Below are positions 34,814-43,940 of a stretch of 64,000 nt of DNA, one piece after another. This DNA comes from Gluconobacter thailandicus F149-1 = NBRC 100600. GTDB taxonomy: Bacteria; Pseudomonadota; Alphaproteobacteria; Acetobacterales; Acetobacteraceae. Both the position numbers and the translations under genes were made by a program. Position 1 is the first letter of the stretch; each line of letters starts with the position of its first letter. The stretch is taken from contig NZ_BANH01000015.1 of the NCBI RefSeq assembly GCF_000964465.1, positions 1-64,000 on the forward strand. The letters run 5' to 3'. The notes beneath the pieces are model-generated. The model saw only the letters and a list, made by a program, of their open reading frames with translations, was not told where the DNA came from and made no database searches.

Positions 34814-36133
34814 TTAGTTTATGGAAATTTCGCCGTCCGCCATATTCCGCGGTGGCATATCTTTCCGAAGTTTCGCAACGTCTTCCGCGTTCACTGCGGA
34901 AGCGTTGTTGCCCCAGGCGTGACGGATGAACGTCACAACATCAGCAACCTGCTGATCATTCAGACGATGCATAAAATCGGGCATCGTAAAGGCAGATGGG
35001 GCTGCCTCTGTCTTTGGTAACGTTGCTCCAGTCTGGACAACATGAACCAGAGACGCCGGATCTTTCCCCATTACGACAGGATTTCCCGCCAAAGGCGGGA
35101 GAACAGCTGGATAACCTTTGCCATCTGTGCGGTGGCAGGCGGCGCAGTTATCTACGTACAGTTTTGCACCGCGTGCAGAAACATCGGCTTTGCGAAGCGC
35201 AATGGTTGCAGTCGGGTCATAGACCCAGTTGGTTTGATTCCGGTCAAATGGCTGAAGTGCTTGCAGATATTTTGCCATGGCATGCAGGTCAGACTCCGTC
35301 AGGTGCTGTGTGCCGTGCACAATGGCGGACGTCATCGCGCCGAAACTCTCGCCTTGCATATTACGACCGGTCTTCAGGAAATCGACAATGTCCTGTTCGC
35401 TCCATCGCCCCAGACCTGTCCGATTTTCCTGACGAAGAGATGTTGGGATCCACCCGTCGATCATGGCTCCGCCGGCAAGGTAAGACGTGCCGTCTGACGC
35501 GGTCAGAGCTTTTTCCTGCATGGCAAGACCGCGAGGAGAATGACAGGCTCCGCAATGGGCAGGACCTTCTACAAGATAGGCTCCTCTTGCCATTTGGGCA
35601 TCTGCAAATTCATGCAGGGTCTTTTCCTGCGCTTTTGCCGGGGCAGGAGAAAATGCCCATCGCCAGAACATGAGCGGCCAGCGCATCGAGAAAGGCCAGC
35701 GGACACCATTTTCCGGAGTGGGAATGGCTGCTGCGGAAACACCCTCATGAAAATATGTGTAGAGAGCGTGAACGTCATGGTCCGTCAGACGCGCGTAAGA
35801 CGGATAGGGCATTGCGGGATAGAGTGTAGAGCCATCCCGGCGGATTCCTTCACGTAACGCACGACCAAATTCAGCTTCGGTATACTTGCCGATGCCGTGT
35901 TCCATGTCTGGCGTGATGTTTGTGGAATGAATGGTACCAACAGGAAGTGTAAAAGATACACCTCCAGAATATTCCGGTTTATTTTTGATTGAATGGCACG
36001 CTGCACAATCAGACGCTGCTGCCAGATACCGGCCTTCTTCTATAAGGGCCGTTTTGTCATCATTGGCAGACGCTGTGTGATGGCTCAGAGCAAATATGCC
36101 ACCGGCAAAGGCCAGGAATGGGAAGATCTTCAT
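34814..36133 (-). CDS. Cytochrome c subunit of membrane-bound gluconate 2-dehydrogenase-type complex
   Basis: 439 residues with an N-terminal signal sequence (MKIFPFLAFAGGIFALSHHTASA) and three heme-binding motifs: CAACHS, CGACHS and CAACHR. It passes electrons from the FAD subunit to ubiquinone at the periplasmic face. The C-terminal segment (VADVVTFIRHAWGNNAS) is typical of the acetic-acid-bacterial alcohol/gluconate/sorbitol dehydrogenase cytochromes. It overlaps the GMC gene by 4 bases. Substrate (gluconate, 2-ketogluconate, sorbitol or fructose) cannot be fixed from this subunit. Confidence 0.9.
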   Translation of the reverse strand: MKIFPFLAFAGGIFALSHHTASANDDKTALIEEGRYLAAASDCAACHSIKNKPEYSGGVSFTLPVGTIHSTNITPDMEHGIGKYTEAEFGRALREGIRRDGSTLYPAMPYPSYARLTDHDVHALYTYFHEGVSAAAIPTPENGVRWPFSMRWPLMFWRWAFSPAPAKAQEKTLHEFADAQMARGAYLVEGPAHCGACHSPRGLAMQEKALTASDGTSYLAGGAMIDGWIPTSLRQENRTGLGRWSEQDIVDFLKTGRNMQGESFGAMTSAIVHGTQHLTESDLHAMAKYLQALQPFDRNQTNWVYDPTATIALRKADVSARGAKLYVDNCAACHRTDGKGYPAVLPPLAGNPVVMGKDPASLVHVVQTGATLPKTEAAPSAFTMPDFMHRLNDQQVADVVTFIRHAWGNNASAVNAEDVAKLRKDMPPRNMADGEISIN

Positions 36134-37908
36134 GCCTGTACCAGTGGTCCCGGGGATTTCAGGTAGGTTGTACGAATGTGGTAGGCCGCCCAGTACGCAA
36201 GGGCTGCGACCATGCCTGTCGGATTATAGCCCATTCCCTGTGGGAAGGCATTTGATCCGATAACAAAGACGTTCGAAACATCCCAGCTTTGCAGATAGCG
36301 ATTGAGGGCGCTGGTTTTAGGATCAGTCCCCATGACGGCACCGCCACCAAGATGCGTTGTCTGGTAGTGGCGGGTATCAAACGGCTGGCCCGCGTTCAGA
36401 TGAACAAGATTGGCCTTTGTTGCTCCCATTGCTTTTGCAATGGGTTCAATCTTGCTGACAACATATTGGTTCATCCGGATATCATTGTCTTTCCAGGTGA
36501 AGGTCATTCGCAGGAGAGGCTGCCCATAGGCATCTTTCCAGGTCGGGTCCAGATCCAGGTAGACGTCCCGATAGGCCATGTTGCTACCATGAGCATCAAT
36601 ACCAATCGAGTGTTTGTATGTGTCAATCAGGGCGCCTTTATAGGCTGAGCCCCAGCGTGGCGTGCCACCACCACCTGTGCCGATGGCTGCGGCAATGGGT
36701 TTAACCCCCGCCTGATTGACCCAGACTGGCGAGCCACCAACAAATCCCAGCGGCCCATGATCGAAATTCATGCTGTTGAAGTCATCAATAGCAACGCCAA
36801 CGCCGCCAGCACCGATAAACTGATTGGTATATTTGGAAGGCGGCAGCCAGACGCGGGAAGACGTGATGGTTTGGTAAACGAAATTACGCCCCGTTGTGCC
36901 CGTATTGCTGATGGGATCATACGGTTTTCCAATTCCCGAAAGCAGCATCAGATGAACGTTATGAAACTGGAATGCACTCAGGATAACGAGATCCGCAGAC
37001 AGGGACACTTCTTTCTGCGTTTTGGTTTCCAGATACGTCACCCCCGTTGCTTTGGAGCGTGTATCATCCAGATCAACACGCAGAACATGTGCATCTGAAA
37101 TCAGCGTAAAACCCGGATCCTGTCGTAGCGCGGGCAGAATATTCACATTGGGAGAAGCTTTGGAATACAGGTAGCAGTCGTATCCGCTGCAATACCCACA
37201 AAAATTGCACGGCCCCATCTGGCAGCCATACGGGTTTGTATACTGACTGGATGCGTTCGCAGCTGGCAGGGAATACGGATGGTATCCGGCCTCGGTTGCG
37301 GCAGCTCGAAACGTTGATGCGGTGAACGTATCTTTCATGACCGGCAGCGGGAAATTGTCAGACCGGTCTCCGTCAAAGATGTTGCCGTTTCCGACGATCT
37401 TTCCGTTTACGCGATACGCCTCACCGGACGTGCCGAATACCTTTTCCGCCTTATCAAAAAACGGTTCCAGTTCCGCATAGGTGACGCCATAATCCTGAAG
37501 GTTCATGCCCTCCGGAATGAATTTCTCACCGTAGCGTTCCACCACTGAACTGCGCAGGCGCAGATCTTCCGGTGAAACCCGGAAATGAACCCCTGACCAG
37601 TGAAGACCGGCACCACCAACTCCTTCTCCGGGCAGGAAGGCCGCCAGTTGCCGGTAGGGCAGGGCTGTCTGCTCAATCGTATTGCGAACAGTCACGGTCG
37701 TCTGGGAAAGATTCTGGAAGAGCCGTTTGCGAATGGCCCCACGAAGTTCGTCAATGGAGTCCGGATAAGCGCCTTCAACGGCAGTGGTGCGTTCCGAACC
37801 GCGTTCCAGCATGATGACTGAAAGGCCAGCCTCCGTCAGTTCTTTCGCGAGAATGGAGCCAGCCCAGCCTGCGCCAACAACAATGGCATCTGCATGTTTT
37901 TTGGTCAT
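36130..37908 (-). CDS. FAD-dependent GMC oxidoreductase, catalytic subunit of gluconate 2-dehydrogenase-type complex
   Basis: 592 residues. The N-terminal FAD fold has VVGAGWAGS. A cysteine-rich stretch near residues 225-245 (CQMGPCNFCGYCSGYDC) matches the Fe-S-binding region of the FDH/GADH family. The catalytic His and Asn lie in THLGGGAVMG and GYNPTG near the C-terminus. It oxidises a sugar or sugar acid in the periplasm, using the partner small and cytochrome subunits. It lacks its own signal peptide, so it would be co-exported with the Tat-bearing small subunit. Confidence 0.9.
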   Translation of the reverse strand: MTKKHADAIVVGAGWAGSILAKELTEAGLSVIMLERGSERTTAVEGAYPDSIDELRGAIRKRLFQNLSQTTVTVRNTIEQTALPYRQLAAFLPGEGVGGAGLHWSGVHFRVSPEDLRLRSSVVERYGEKFIPEGMNLQDYGVTYAELEPFFDKAEKVFGTSGEAYRVNGKIVGNGNIFDGDRSDNFPLPVMKDTFTASTFRAAATEAGYHPYSLPAANASSQYTNPYGCQMGPCNFCGYCSGYDCYLYSKASPNVNILPALRQDPGFTLISDAHVLRVDLDDTRSKATGVTYLETKTQKEVSLSADLVILSAFQFHNVHLMLLSGIGKPYDPISNTGTTGRNFVYQTITSSRVWLPPSKYTNQFIGAGGVGVAIDDFNSMNFDHGPLGFVGGSPVWVNQAGVKPIAAAIGTGGGGTPRWGSAYKGALIDTYKHSIGIDAHGSNMAYRDVYLDLDPTWKDAYGQPLLRMTFTWKDNDIRMNQYVVSKIEPIAKAMGATKANLVHLNAGQPFDTRHYQTTHLGGGAVMGTDPKTSALNRYLQSWDVSNVFVIGSNAFPQGMGYNPTGMVAALAYWAAYHIRTTYLKSPGPLVQA

Positions 37909-37920
37909 GATCTGTGCTCC

Positions 37921-38706
37921 TCAGGCCGTCTCACCCGAGAGCGAAATCGGGCCAAAGGGATACGCCTCTCCGTCCTGATTGACCCAGTCCATAAAGTCGG
38001 CGCGGGCACCTGGGAAGCCGAGCATCAGCCATCCTCCAAGCCTTTTGTTCCCGCCATAGAGAGGATCGGCAAAAGCACCTTCCAGCGTGTTGGTGCGCAG
38101 TTGCTCAAAGAAAACACGTCCAGGAACATCTCCAAGCGAAACAGATCCGCCTTCGAGCGCCGTCAGTATCTGCTCCTGTGCAGCCGACGGAAGATCGGCA
38201 AAGACTTTTCCATGCTGCTGGCGAGTATAGGTCTCAAGGCCCGCGATTCCTTTTCGGTACAGATCGCGCGGGACAAAGGGGAGCTGGTACCCAAGATTGG
38301 CCGGTCCCTGCACAAAAGGTGCGGACATGTACCAGTTGTCTCCATGCCCGTATGGAGATTCCATCTGTCGATCAATGAATTCGGCAACCCCCAGGGTCTG
38401 CGCTCCTGGTCCATGCTGATCCTGCGGGAAAAGACGCTCTGCTGCGGCTTCCACGAAACGGTATTCATCAGGGGTGAAGAAGGTGGGCTGATAGGGCTTC
38501 TGCGCTTCCTGAGCCAGCGCTTCAGCCCAGTGCGAATGCCCGCTGACCATCCAGAATGACGTGGAGCCCAAAAGGCCTTTGACGAAACTACGGCGAAGGG
38601 GGCGTGTCAGTGTCGGTTCCTTCGGGGGCACAGTGGTCTCCAGAACGAGGGTGGGGCCATGTTCGGGAAAAGAACATATCCGAAATGAGGCAGCAGAAGA
38701 CCCCAT
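37921..38706 (-). CDS. Small (gamma) subunit of gluconate 2-dehydrogenase-type complex, Tat-exported
   Basis: About 261 residues from the ATG at 38706. The conserved part begins with a twin-arginine signal (RRSFVKGLLGSTSFWMVSG), followed by the gluconate dehydrogenase subunit-3 domain (FTPDEYRFVEAAAERLFPQDQHGPGAQTLGVAEFIDRQMESPYG). The roughly 38 residues before the twin arginines are longer than usual, so a later start is possible. It carries the GMC subunit through the Tat system. Twelve bases separate it from the GMC gene. Confidence 0.88.
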   Translation of the reverse strand: MGSSAASFRICSFPEHGPTLVLETTVPPKEPTLTRPLRRSFVKGLLGSTSFWMVSGHSHWAEALAQEAQKPYQPTFFTPDEYRFVEAAAERLFPQDQHGPGAQTLGVAEFIDRQMESPYGHGDNWYMSAPFVQGPANLGYQLPFVPRDLYRKGIAGLETYTRQQHGKVFADLPSAAQEQILTALEGGSVSLGDVPGRVFFEQLRTNTLEGAFADPLYGGNKRLGGWLMLGFPGARADFMDWVNQDGEAYPFGPISLSGETA

Positions 38707-38768
38707 AGATTAAGCGTCAGGTCCGAAGCCAGCCCCTGAGCGATTACAACCCCACGAGGATAATGATT

Positions 38769-39599
38769 TTAGCCGCCTGAACTCGTGCTTTGCGAGGTGG
38801 ATGGCAGTTGCAGGGTCCCCATGGGAGGAGACTTCTGTTTTGGTGCAGAAACCGCAGGAACACTGTCATCGCCCGATCCGGTCGGGAAAATGGCGTCTGG
38901 CACGCTGGGCTGAACCGCTGTTGCAGCGGGAGGCTGCTGCACGCTGGGGGCGACGGCGGGAGGGAGTGTAGCAGCAGGCGTTGAAACCGCAGGTGCCGGA
39001 ACGGTGCCCGGTGCGGTCAGGGACTGCTGCTGTACTCCGCCGCCAACGAGCGGATTACCGATGGCGTCTGTCATCCAGCTCATCAGCTTTTTACGGATCT
39101 GGAATTCCAGCTCAACATTCATGTCCTGCATCATCTGGTTCGTCAGTTCATACAGGGATGCACGAGACGTGGCGCTTTTGGAGCCAGTGTCCAGTTTGCG
39201 GCTGATCCGGGCATGAATGTACCCTGTATGCAGGTTGCCCGTATCCGCGACATTCAACTGTACGTCCATGGCGCCGGAAATTGTGTTCTCTCCTGCGGCA
39301 GAAATGTAAGCCTGTTTGATGATGAAATCTGCCTGCCCCGTCTGACCGCTAGCCACAAGACGCTGGCCAGCCATCTGTTTAAGCGCCTGATCTGGAGGCG
39401 TAGGGGCTTTGGCGCTCAGGGAATCCGGGGAAGGGAAAGCCTCATCCTGAATATTGATTGTAGCGACATTCAGATGAAGCTGGGACAGATAGCTATAATC
39501 AGCGGGTGGAAAGGTCTGTGTCGGCTCATTGTCTGCGCACCCTCCGAGACCAAGGGAAAACGCCAGAACACTTGCTCCGATCCAGTATCGCATACCCAT
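38769..39599 (-). CDS. Putative lipoprotein with Pro/Ala-rich tail
   Basis: 276 residues. Lipobox LGLGGC near residue 20, then a mixed alpha/beta domain (ADYSYLSQLHLNVATINIQDEAF...GQADFIIKQAYISAAGENTISGAMDVQLNVADTG...), then a Pro/Gln/Ser-rich disordered tail. No catalytic motif was recognised. ATG at 39599 is chosen because AGGAGA precedes it at 8 bases; the GTG three bases upstream is an alternative. It is 62 bases upstream of the dehydrogenase small subunit, so co-transcription is possible. Confidence 0.65.
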   Translation of the reverse strand: MGMRYWIGASVLAFSLGLGGCADNEPTQTFPPADYSYLSQLHLNVATINIQDEAFPSPDSLSAKAPTPPDQALKQMAGQRLVASGQTGQADFIIKQAYISAAGENTISGAMDVQLNVADTGNLHTGYIHARISRKLDTGSKSATSRASLYELTNQMMQDMNVELEFQIRKKLMSWMTDAIGNPLVGGGVQQQSLTAPGTVPAPAVSTPAATLPPAVAPSVQQPPAATAVQPSVPDAIFPTGSGDDSVPAVSAPKQKSPPMGTLQLPSTSQSTSSGG

Positions 39600-39616
39600 C
39601 ACCCAGTCTCCTGATC

Positions 39617-40690
39617 TTATCTGTCGTGTCGGCCCAAGAGTGTTTTCAGCCGTCCGAACAGCCCCTTTTTTGGGGGCGACTGTAATACCGGAGCGGGGTC
39701 CAGTGGAAGCTCCGGCAAAAAGGATCTCTGCGGCGCTTTCACAGGCTCTGGTACTTCCTGAAGCGCTTCCGGTTTGGTGTCGAGGGGAGTCCCGGCGGAT
39801 TGCTCGTGCTGTGCCGCCGCGACAGAGGCTGGAGGAGAGACAGCAGGCTCATCCTGTGTGGTTTTGGGGGCTCGAAGCGAGGAGGCCTGACCCACACCAA
39901 AGTCTTCTGGAAGAAACGGTCGTGCAGAGCGGATGGCGTCTGCATGATCTGAATGTCGTGCGTACCATTCCAGGATCCAGCCTGGAAAAAGAGGTCCAGC
40001 GGGGGAATCGCTGATCAGCAGAGGCCCTTTGGGATAATAGAAAGATGGTCGACGGTCTGGCGCCGACTCATCCCACACAAGATAAAAAACAGCGTTTTCC
40101 GTTTCGTCATGGAAGCGGTAGGCGGTGGCAGAAGAGCCCAACTTCATTTCAATCTGGGCGCGGACGGGCAGGGCCGAAAATGGTGAAGATACAATCAGAG
40201 TGCCACCGCTGCGCTTTGCAGAAAGCAGGGCTTTCATCCGGCCTTCTGCAACAGGCTTTCCGTCAGGACAGGTCAGTGCCTCACCACTATCTGCATGACC
40301 CGCTGCAATGAAGACGGCATGAGGCGCATGACGTCCCAGCCAGGACCCGGCCAGTTCACGAAAAGCCGTTTCCGGGAGGTCTGTTCTGAAGGTGCGGGCA
40401 TCATCCCGGATGTCTCCCCCCAGAACACCCTCTGCCAAGGGCCAGAACAGAGGGTCCATGGCTGTCAGAAGATCATTCTGGACCGTCGGTGGCAGGGCCA
40501 GAACATGACTGCCCTTGTAGAGCCCTTCCTGCACCCACCAGCAGGCCTGTCTTCGACTTGCCGCGTCCTGAAAGACCACAACTTCAAACTGCCCGATGAC
40601 CGGCTGACGATCTATTGCCGTCCATCCGGGATAAAGTGCCCCGGCGGGCGAATCATCAATCTCGATACCGTCAAGCAGCGAAGCCGTCAT
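39617..40690 (-). CDS. Hypothetical protein with duplicated SPAG-L-PGW motif
   Basis: 357 residues, soluble, family not recognised. Two copies of a motif, DDSPAGALYPGW (near residue 12) and SDSPAGPLFPGW (near residue 230), bracket a domain with FIAAGHADSGEALTCPDGKPVAEGRMKALL. A Pro-rich linker follows, and a basic amphipathic C-terminus (KKGLFGRLKTLLGRHDR) could touch membrane or nucleic acid. The start overlaps the hslO stop by 4 bases, placing it in the arg-hslO operon. Confidence 0.6.
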   Translation of the reverse strand: MTASLLDGIEIDDSPAGALYPGWTAIDRQPVIGQFEVVVFQDAASRRQACWWVQEGLYKGSHVLALPPTVQNDLLTAMDPLFWPLAEGVLGGDIRDDARTFRTDLPETAFRELAGSWLGRHAPHAVFIAAGHADSGEALTCPDGKPVAEGRMKALLSAKRSGGTLIVSSPFSALPVRAQIEMKLGSSATAYRFHDETENAVFYLVWDESAPDRRPSFYYPKGPLLISDSPAGPLFPGWILEWYARHSDHADAIRSARPFLPEDFGVGQASSLRAPKTTQDEPAVSPPASVAAAQHEQSAGTPLDTKPEALQEVPEPVKAPQRSFLPELPLDPAPVLQSPPKKGLFGRLKTLLGRHDR

Positions 40691-41619
40691 TCAGGTTTAT
40701 CTCCCAGTTCATCGCGGGTGAAGCGGAAGCCGACATTACAGAACTCACAGTTCATCGTAATGGCTCCGTCTTCAACCATATGATCCAGATCGTCAGTGCT
40801 GAACCTGTCGAGCACGGAGGCAAGACGGGCACGAGAACAGCGGCAGCCATAAGCCAGAGCCCGCGGAGTGGCGATCTGAACATCCAACGTTCCGAACAGA
40901 CGATAGATCAGGTCACCACTGCCCAGATCTTCATCAAAGATCTCACCGGGCTGGAACGTCTCGGCAAACGTGCAGGCCGTTTCCCACGCATCGTCATCCT
41001 GGGCGACCGTTTCAATACCACCTTCGGCCGCAATGCGTTCCAGAACCAGCGCACCGGCCCGCCACCCATCCAGCGTTTTTGTGCAGAACAGGCGGATCAG
41101 GCACTCATGCTGCTCACTGGTTTTGAAGTAATGCATGGCCATGTCGGAGAGTGTCTCTCCCGTTAGTTCCACAATGCCCTGATGGCGGTCCATCTCCGCC
41201 CCCTGGTCAATGGTGAAGGCCATGTAGCCATTGCCCAGTAGCTCGGGAGCTGTCTCTGGCAGGTTTGCCGGATCAGCGTCTTCTGAAAGACGCGCCGTAA
41301 AACGGAGATCCCCCGTATCCGTCGCATCCGCCAGCAGCATTGTGACCGGACCATCCCCCTTGATCTGAAGGGAGAAGGAGCCCTTGAACTTCAGGGCAGA
41401 CGCCATGGCCGCGACGAGGGCAAGAGCCTGACCGCCCAGTTCCAGAACGACATCGGGCAGATCATGGCGGGACAGGATGGCATCGGCCAGCTTTCCCAGT
41501 CTGACAAGGCGCCCACGAACAGGCGAACGTTCCAGATAAAACGGAACAATACCGCCAGAAACAACCATGTTCGGGACGTTGGGACGAGCCCTGTCAAGAA
41601 ATGGAGGTGTATCGATCAC
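40687..41619 (-). CDS. hslO: Redox-regulated chaperone Hsp33
   Basis: 310 residues. Holdase activated by oxidation. The zinc-binding cysteines are present as YGCRCSRARL (C-x-C) and MNCEFCNVGF (C-x2-C). It overlaps argF by 4 bases upstream and an unknown gene downstream. Coupling with arginine genes is conserved in related bacteria. In an organism that makes strong oxidising fluxes in its periplasm, a thiol-switch chaperone is a natural companion, but that link is inferred. Confidence 0.92.
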   Translation of the reverse strand: MIDTPPFLDRARPNVPNMVVSGGIVPFYLERSPVRGRLVRLGKLADAILSRHDLPDVVLELGGQALALVAAMASALKFKGSFSLQIKGDGPVTMLLADATDTGDLRFTARLSEDADPANLPETAPELLGNGYMAFTIDQGAEMDRHQGIVELTGETLSDMAMHYFKTSEQHECLIRLFCTKTLDGWRAGALVLERIAAEGGIETVAQDDDAWETACTFAETFQPGEIFDEDLGSGDLIYRLFGTLDVQIATPRALAYGCRCSRARLASVLDRFSTDDLDHMVEDGAITMNCEFCNVGFRFTRDELGDKPE

Positions 41620-42590
41620 CCGTTCTCTCTCCCAAGGGCCCAGAGAAGCAGGCCCTTCTGTGTATGAAGCCGGTTTTCGGCTTCATCAAAAACAACAGAC
41701 GCCGGGCTTTCGAAAACATCCGCCGTCACTTCTTCCCCGATATGGGCAGGGAGGCAGTGAAGGAACAGGGCATCAGGCGCAGCTTGTGCCATAAGGGCTG
41801 TATCCACCTGATAAGGGCGGAACGCCGCAAGACGCTGCTCGCGGTCTTTGTCGCCCATGCTGACCCAGGTATCGGTCAGGACAGCATCTGCACCGGACAC
41901 AGCCTCGGTCGGGTCACGGAAGATCTCGATGGAAGCACCGTTCTCACGCGCCCACGACACTGCACGCTCGCTGGGCGCAAAACCGGCAGGCGTTGCCAGA
42001 CGGACATTGAATTTCAGAAGGGCGGCAGCTTCCATCAGAGAGGTCGCAACATTGTTGCCATCACCGATCCACGCCAGCGTCTTGCCCGCAATCGGGCCGC
42101 GATGTTCTTCAAACGTCAGGACATCCGCCAGAATCTGGATCGGATGGGACACTGGGGTCAGCCCGTTGATGACTGGAACCGTGCTCCACTTCGCCAGTTC
42201 ACGCAGGTTCTCGTCCTTGCCGGTCCGCAGAACAATCACATCCAGAAAGCGCGACAGAACCCGTGCGGTATCCGCGATCGTCTCACCGCGCCCAAGCTGC
42301 ATGTCCCCCGGTGACAGCACCGAAACCTGACCGCCAAGCTGACCCATTCCGACTTCGAACGACACACGCGTCCGGGTGGAAGGCTGTGCCAGCATCAGCC
42401 CAAGGGTCCGTCCTTCAAGCGGGCGCTCCGGATGCAGGGGGCGTGCACGATTATTCTGCAGAGCTTTGACGCGGGCCGACAGATCAATGATCTGTCGGAT
42501 GACGTCTCCGCTGAAATCGCGAATATCAAGAAAATGCCGTGGCATCTGCTGTTCCGTTCCAACCGTCCGGGGGGCGATAGCCAGACTCAC
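41616..42590 (-). CDS. argF: Ornithine carbamoyltransferase
   Basis: 324 residues. Makes citrulline from ornithine and carbamoyl phosphate. The carbamoyl-phosphate loop is QPSTRTRVSF, with the family motif FLHCLPAHIGEEV near the C-terminus. It is coupled to argD upstream (4-base overlap) and hslO downstream (4-base overlap). Confidence 0.95.
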   Translation of the reverse strand: MSLAIAPRTVGTEQQMPRHFLDIRDFSGDVIRQIIDLSARVKALQNNRARPLHPERPLEGRTLGLMLAQPSTRTRVSFEVGMGQLGGQVSVLSPGDMQLGRGETIADTARVLSRFLDVIVLRTGKDENLRELAKWSTVPVINGLTPVSHPIQILADVLTFEEHRGPIAGKTLAWIGDGNNVATSLMEAAALLKFNVRLATPAGFAPSERAVSWARENGASIEIFRDPTEAVSGADAVLTDTWVSMGDKDREQRLAAFRPYQVDTALMAQAAPDALFLHCLPAHIGEEVTADVFESPASVVFDEAENRLHTQKGLLLWALGRENG

Positions 42591-43789
42591 GACACTGTCT
42601 CCTGTTCCAGTTTTCCGGCAGTCACAAAGGCTTCGGCTGCCTCAATCAGTTTGTTACATGCGATTTTGCAGTCTTCTTCCGTCACGATCAGTGGCGGCAC
42701 GAGACGCAGAACATTGTCCCCTGCGCCAACCGTCAGAAGACCGGCACCCGTTACGAACGGCATGACCTCACCGACCGGTGGTACACAGTGCAGACCGCGC
42801 ATCAGGCCCATGCCGCGCACATCGTCAAACACGCCGGAAGAGCGCTTCACAACGCCTTGGAGCATCGTGCCGAACGCGTCTCCAACGGCACAGACGTGTT
42901 CCAGAAAGCCGGGGCTGAGCACTTCCTCGAGAACGGTCGTTCCGGCGGCACAAGCCAGCGGGTTGCCGCCAAATGTCGTCCCGTGAGAGCCGGGGGTCAG
43001 ATGTTTGGCCAGCTCTTCCGTCGCCAGAACAGCGCCGAGCGGGAAGCCGCCGCCAATACCCTTGGCAATGGAAATGACGTCCGGCTTGACGCCGTACCAT
43101 TCATGCGCAAACAGTTTGCCCGTCCGGCCGACACCCGTCTGAACTTCGTCGAAGCCAAGATAGATGCCGTGCTCGTCACAAACCGCACGAAGGGCCTTCA
43201 TGAAGACTTCCGTTGCAGGCTTGATGCCGCTTTCGCCCTGAATGGGCTCCACAATGATGCCAGCCGTTTCCGGCGTGATGGCCGCCCGCAGCGTGTTCGT
43301 GTTGTTGAACGGCGCGTGGTCGAAACCTTCGACAACGGGGCCGAAACCCTTCTGATAGGCCGGGTTGCCGGTTGCGGAAATCATGGCCAGCGTCCGGCCA
43401 TGGAAGGCCCCGTCAAAGCACAGAACGCGCGTCCGTTCCGGATGGCCGTTCTCGAACTGGGCGCGGCGAATCATCTTCACCATGCCTTCATTCGCTTCAG
43501 CACCCGAGTTGCAGAACAGCACGGAGTCCGCGAATGAGTTCTTCACCAGCAGGTCCGCCAGCTTTTCAGCCTGCGGAATGCGATAGAGATTCGAGACGTG
43601 CATGACCTTCGCAGCCTGATCCGCAATGGTCTTCACCAGCTTCGAATGCCCATGGCCAAGCGAAGAGACGGCAATGCCGGCCCCGAAATCCAGATATCGT
43701 CGCCCGTCCGATGCCGTCAGCCAGACGCCTTCGCCCTGCTCGAAAGCAAGGTCGGCACGTTTGTAATTGGGCATGAGGGCGGAGATCAT
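42587..43789 (-). CDS. argD: Acetylornithine aminotransferase
   Basis: 400 residues. PLP-dependent class-III aminotransferase in arginine synthesis. The PLP lysine lies in VISIAKGIGGGFPLGA, preceded by the Asp motif FDEVQTGVGRTG. ATG at 43789 is chosen because the conserved sequence starts at once (ISALMPNYKRADLAFEQGEG); the frame stays open to 43888 without family similarity. First gene of the argD-argF-hslO operon. Confidence 0.95.
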   Translation of the reverse strand: MISALMPNYKRADLAFEQGEGVWLTASDGRRYLDFGAGIAVSSLGHGHSKLVKTIADQAAKVMHVSNLYRIPQAEKLADLLVKNSFADSVLFCNSGAEANEGMVKMIRRAQFENGHPERTRVLCFDGAFHGRTLAMISATGNPAYQKGFGPVVEGFDHAPFNNTNTLRAAITPETAGIIVEPIQGESGIKPATEVFMKALRAVCDEHGIYLGFDEVQTGVGRTGKLFAHEWYGVKPDVISIAKGIGGGFPLGAVLATEELAKHLTPGSHGTTFGGNPLACAAGTTVLEEVLSPGFLEHVCAVGDAFGTMLQGVVKRSSGVFDDVRGMGLMRGLHCVPPVGEVMPFVTGAGLLTVGAGDNVLRLVPPLIVTEEDCKIACNKLIEAAEAFVTAGKLEQETVS

Positions 43790-43833
43790 GATGATCGACG
43801 ATCCTGAATCGGGGTGAATGAAAAGCTGCAGAA

Positions 43834-43867
43834 TCGGAAAACCCTGCCCCGGTCGCCCGGGGCAGGG
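43834..43867 (-). terminator. Terminator after the D-aminopeptidase gene
   Basis: A perfect 11-bp stem (CCCTGCCCCGG / CCGGGGCAGGG, 4-base loop), followed on the minus strand by TTTTCC. It separates the hydrolase gene from argD. Confidence 0.78.
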
Positions 43868-43940
43868 CCAAAGATTCCGCAGACACATACTGCGCGGCAG
43901 AAATGCGATCCGTCAAACCCCTTGCGGGGAAAGAACGGCT

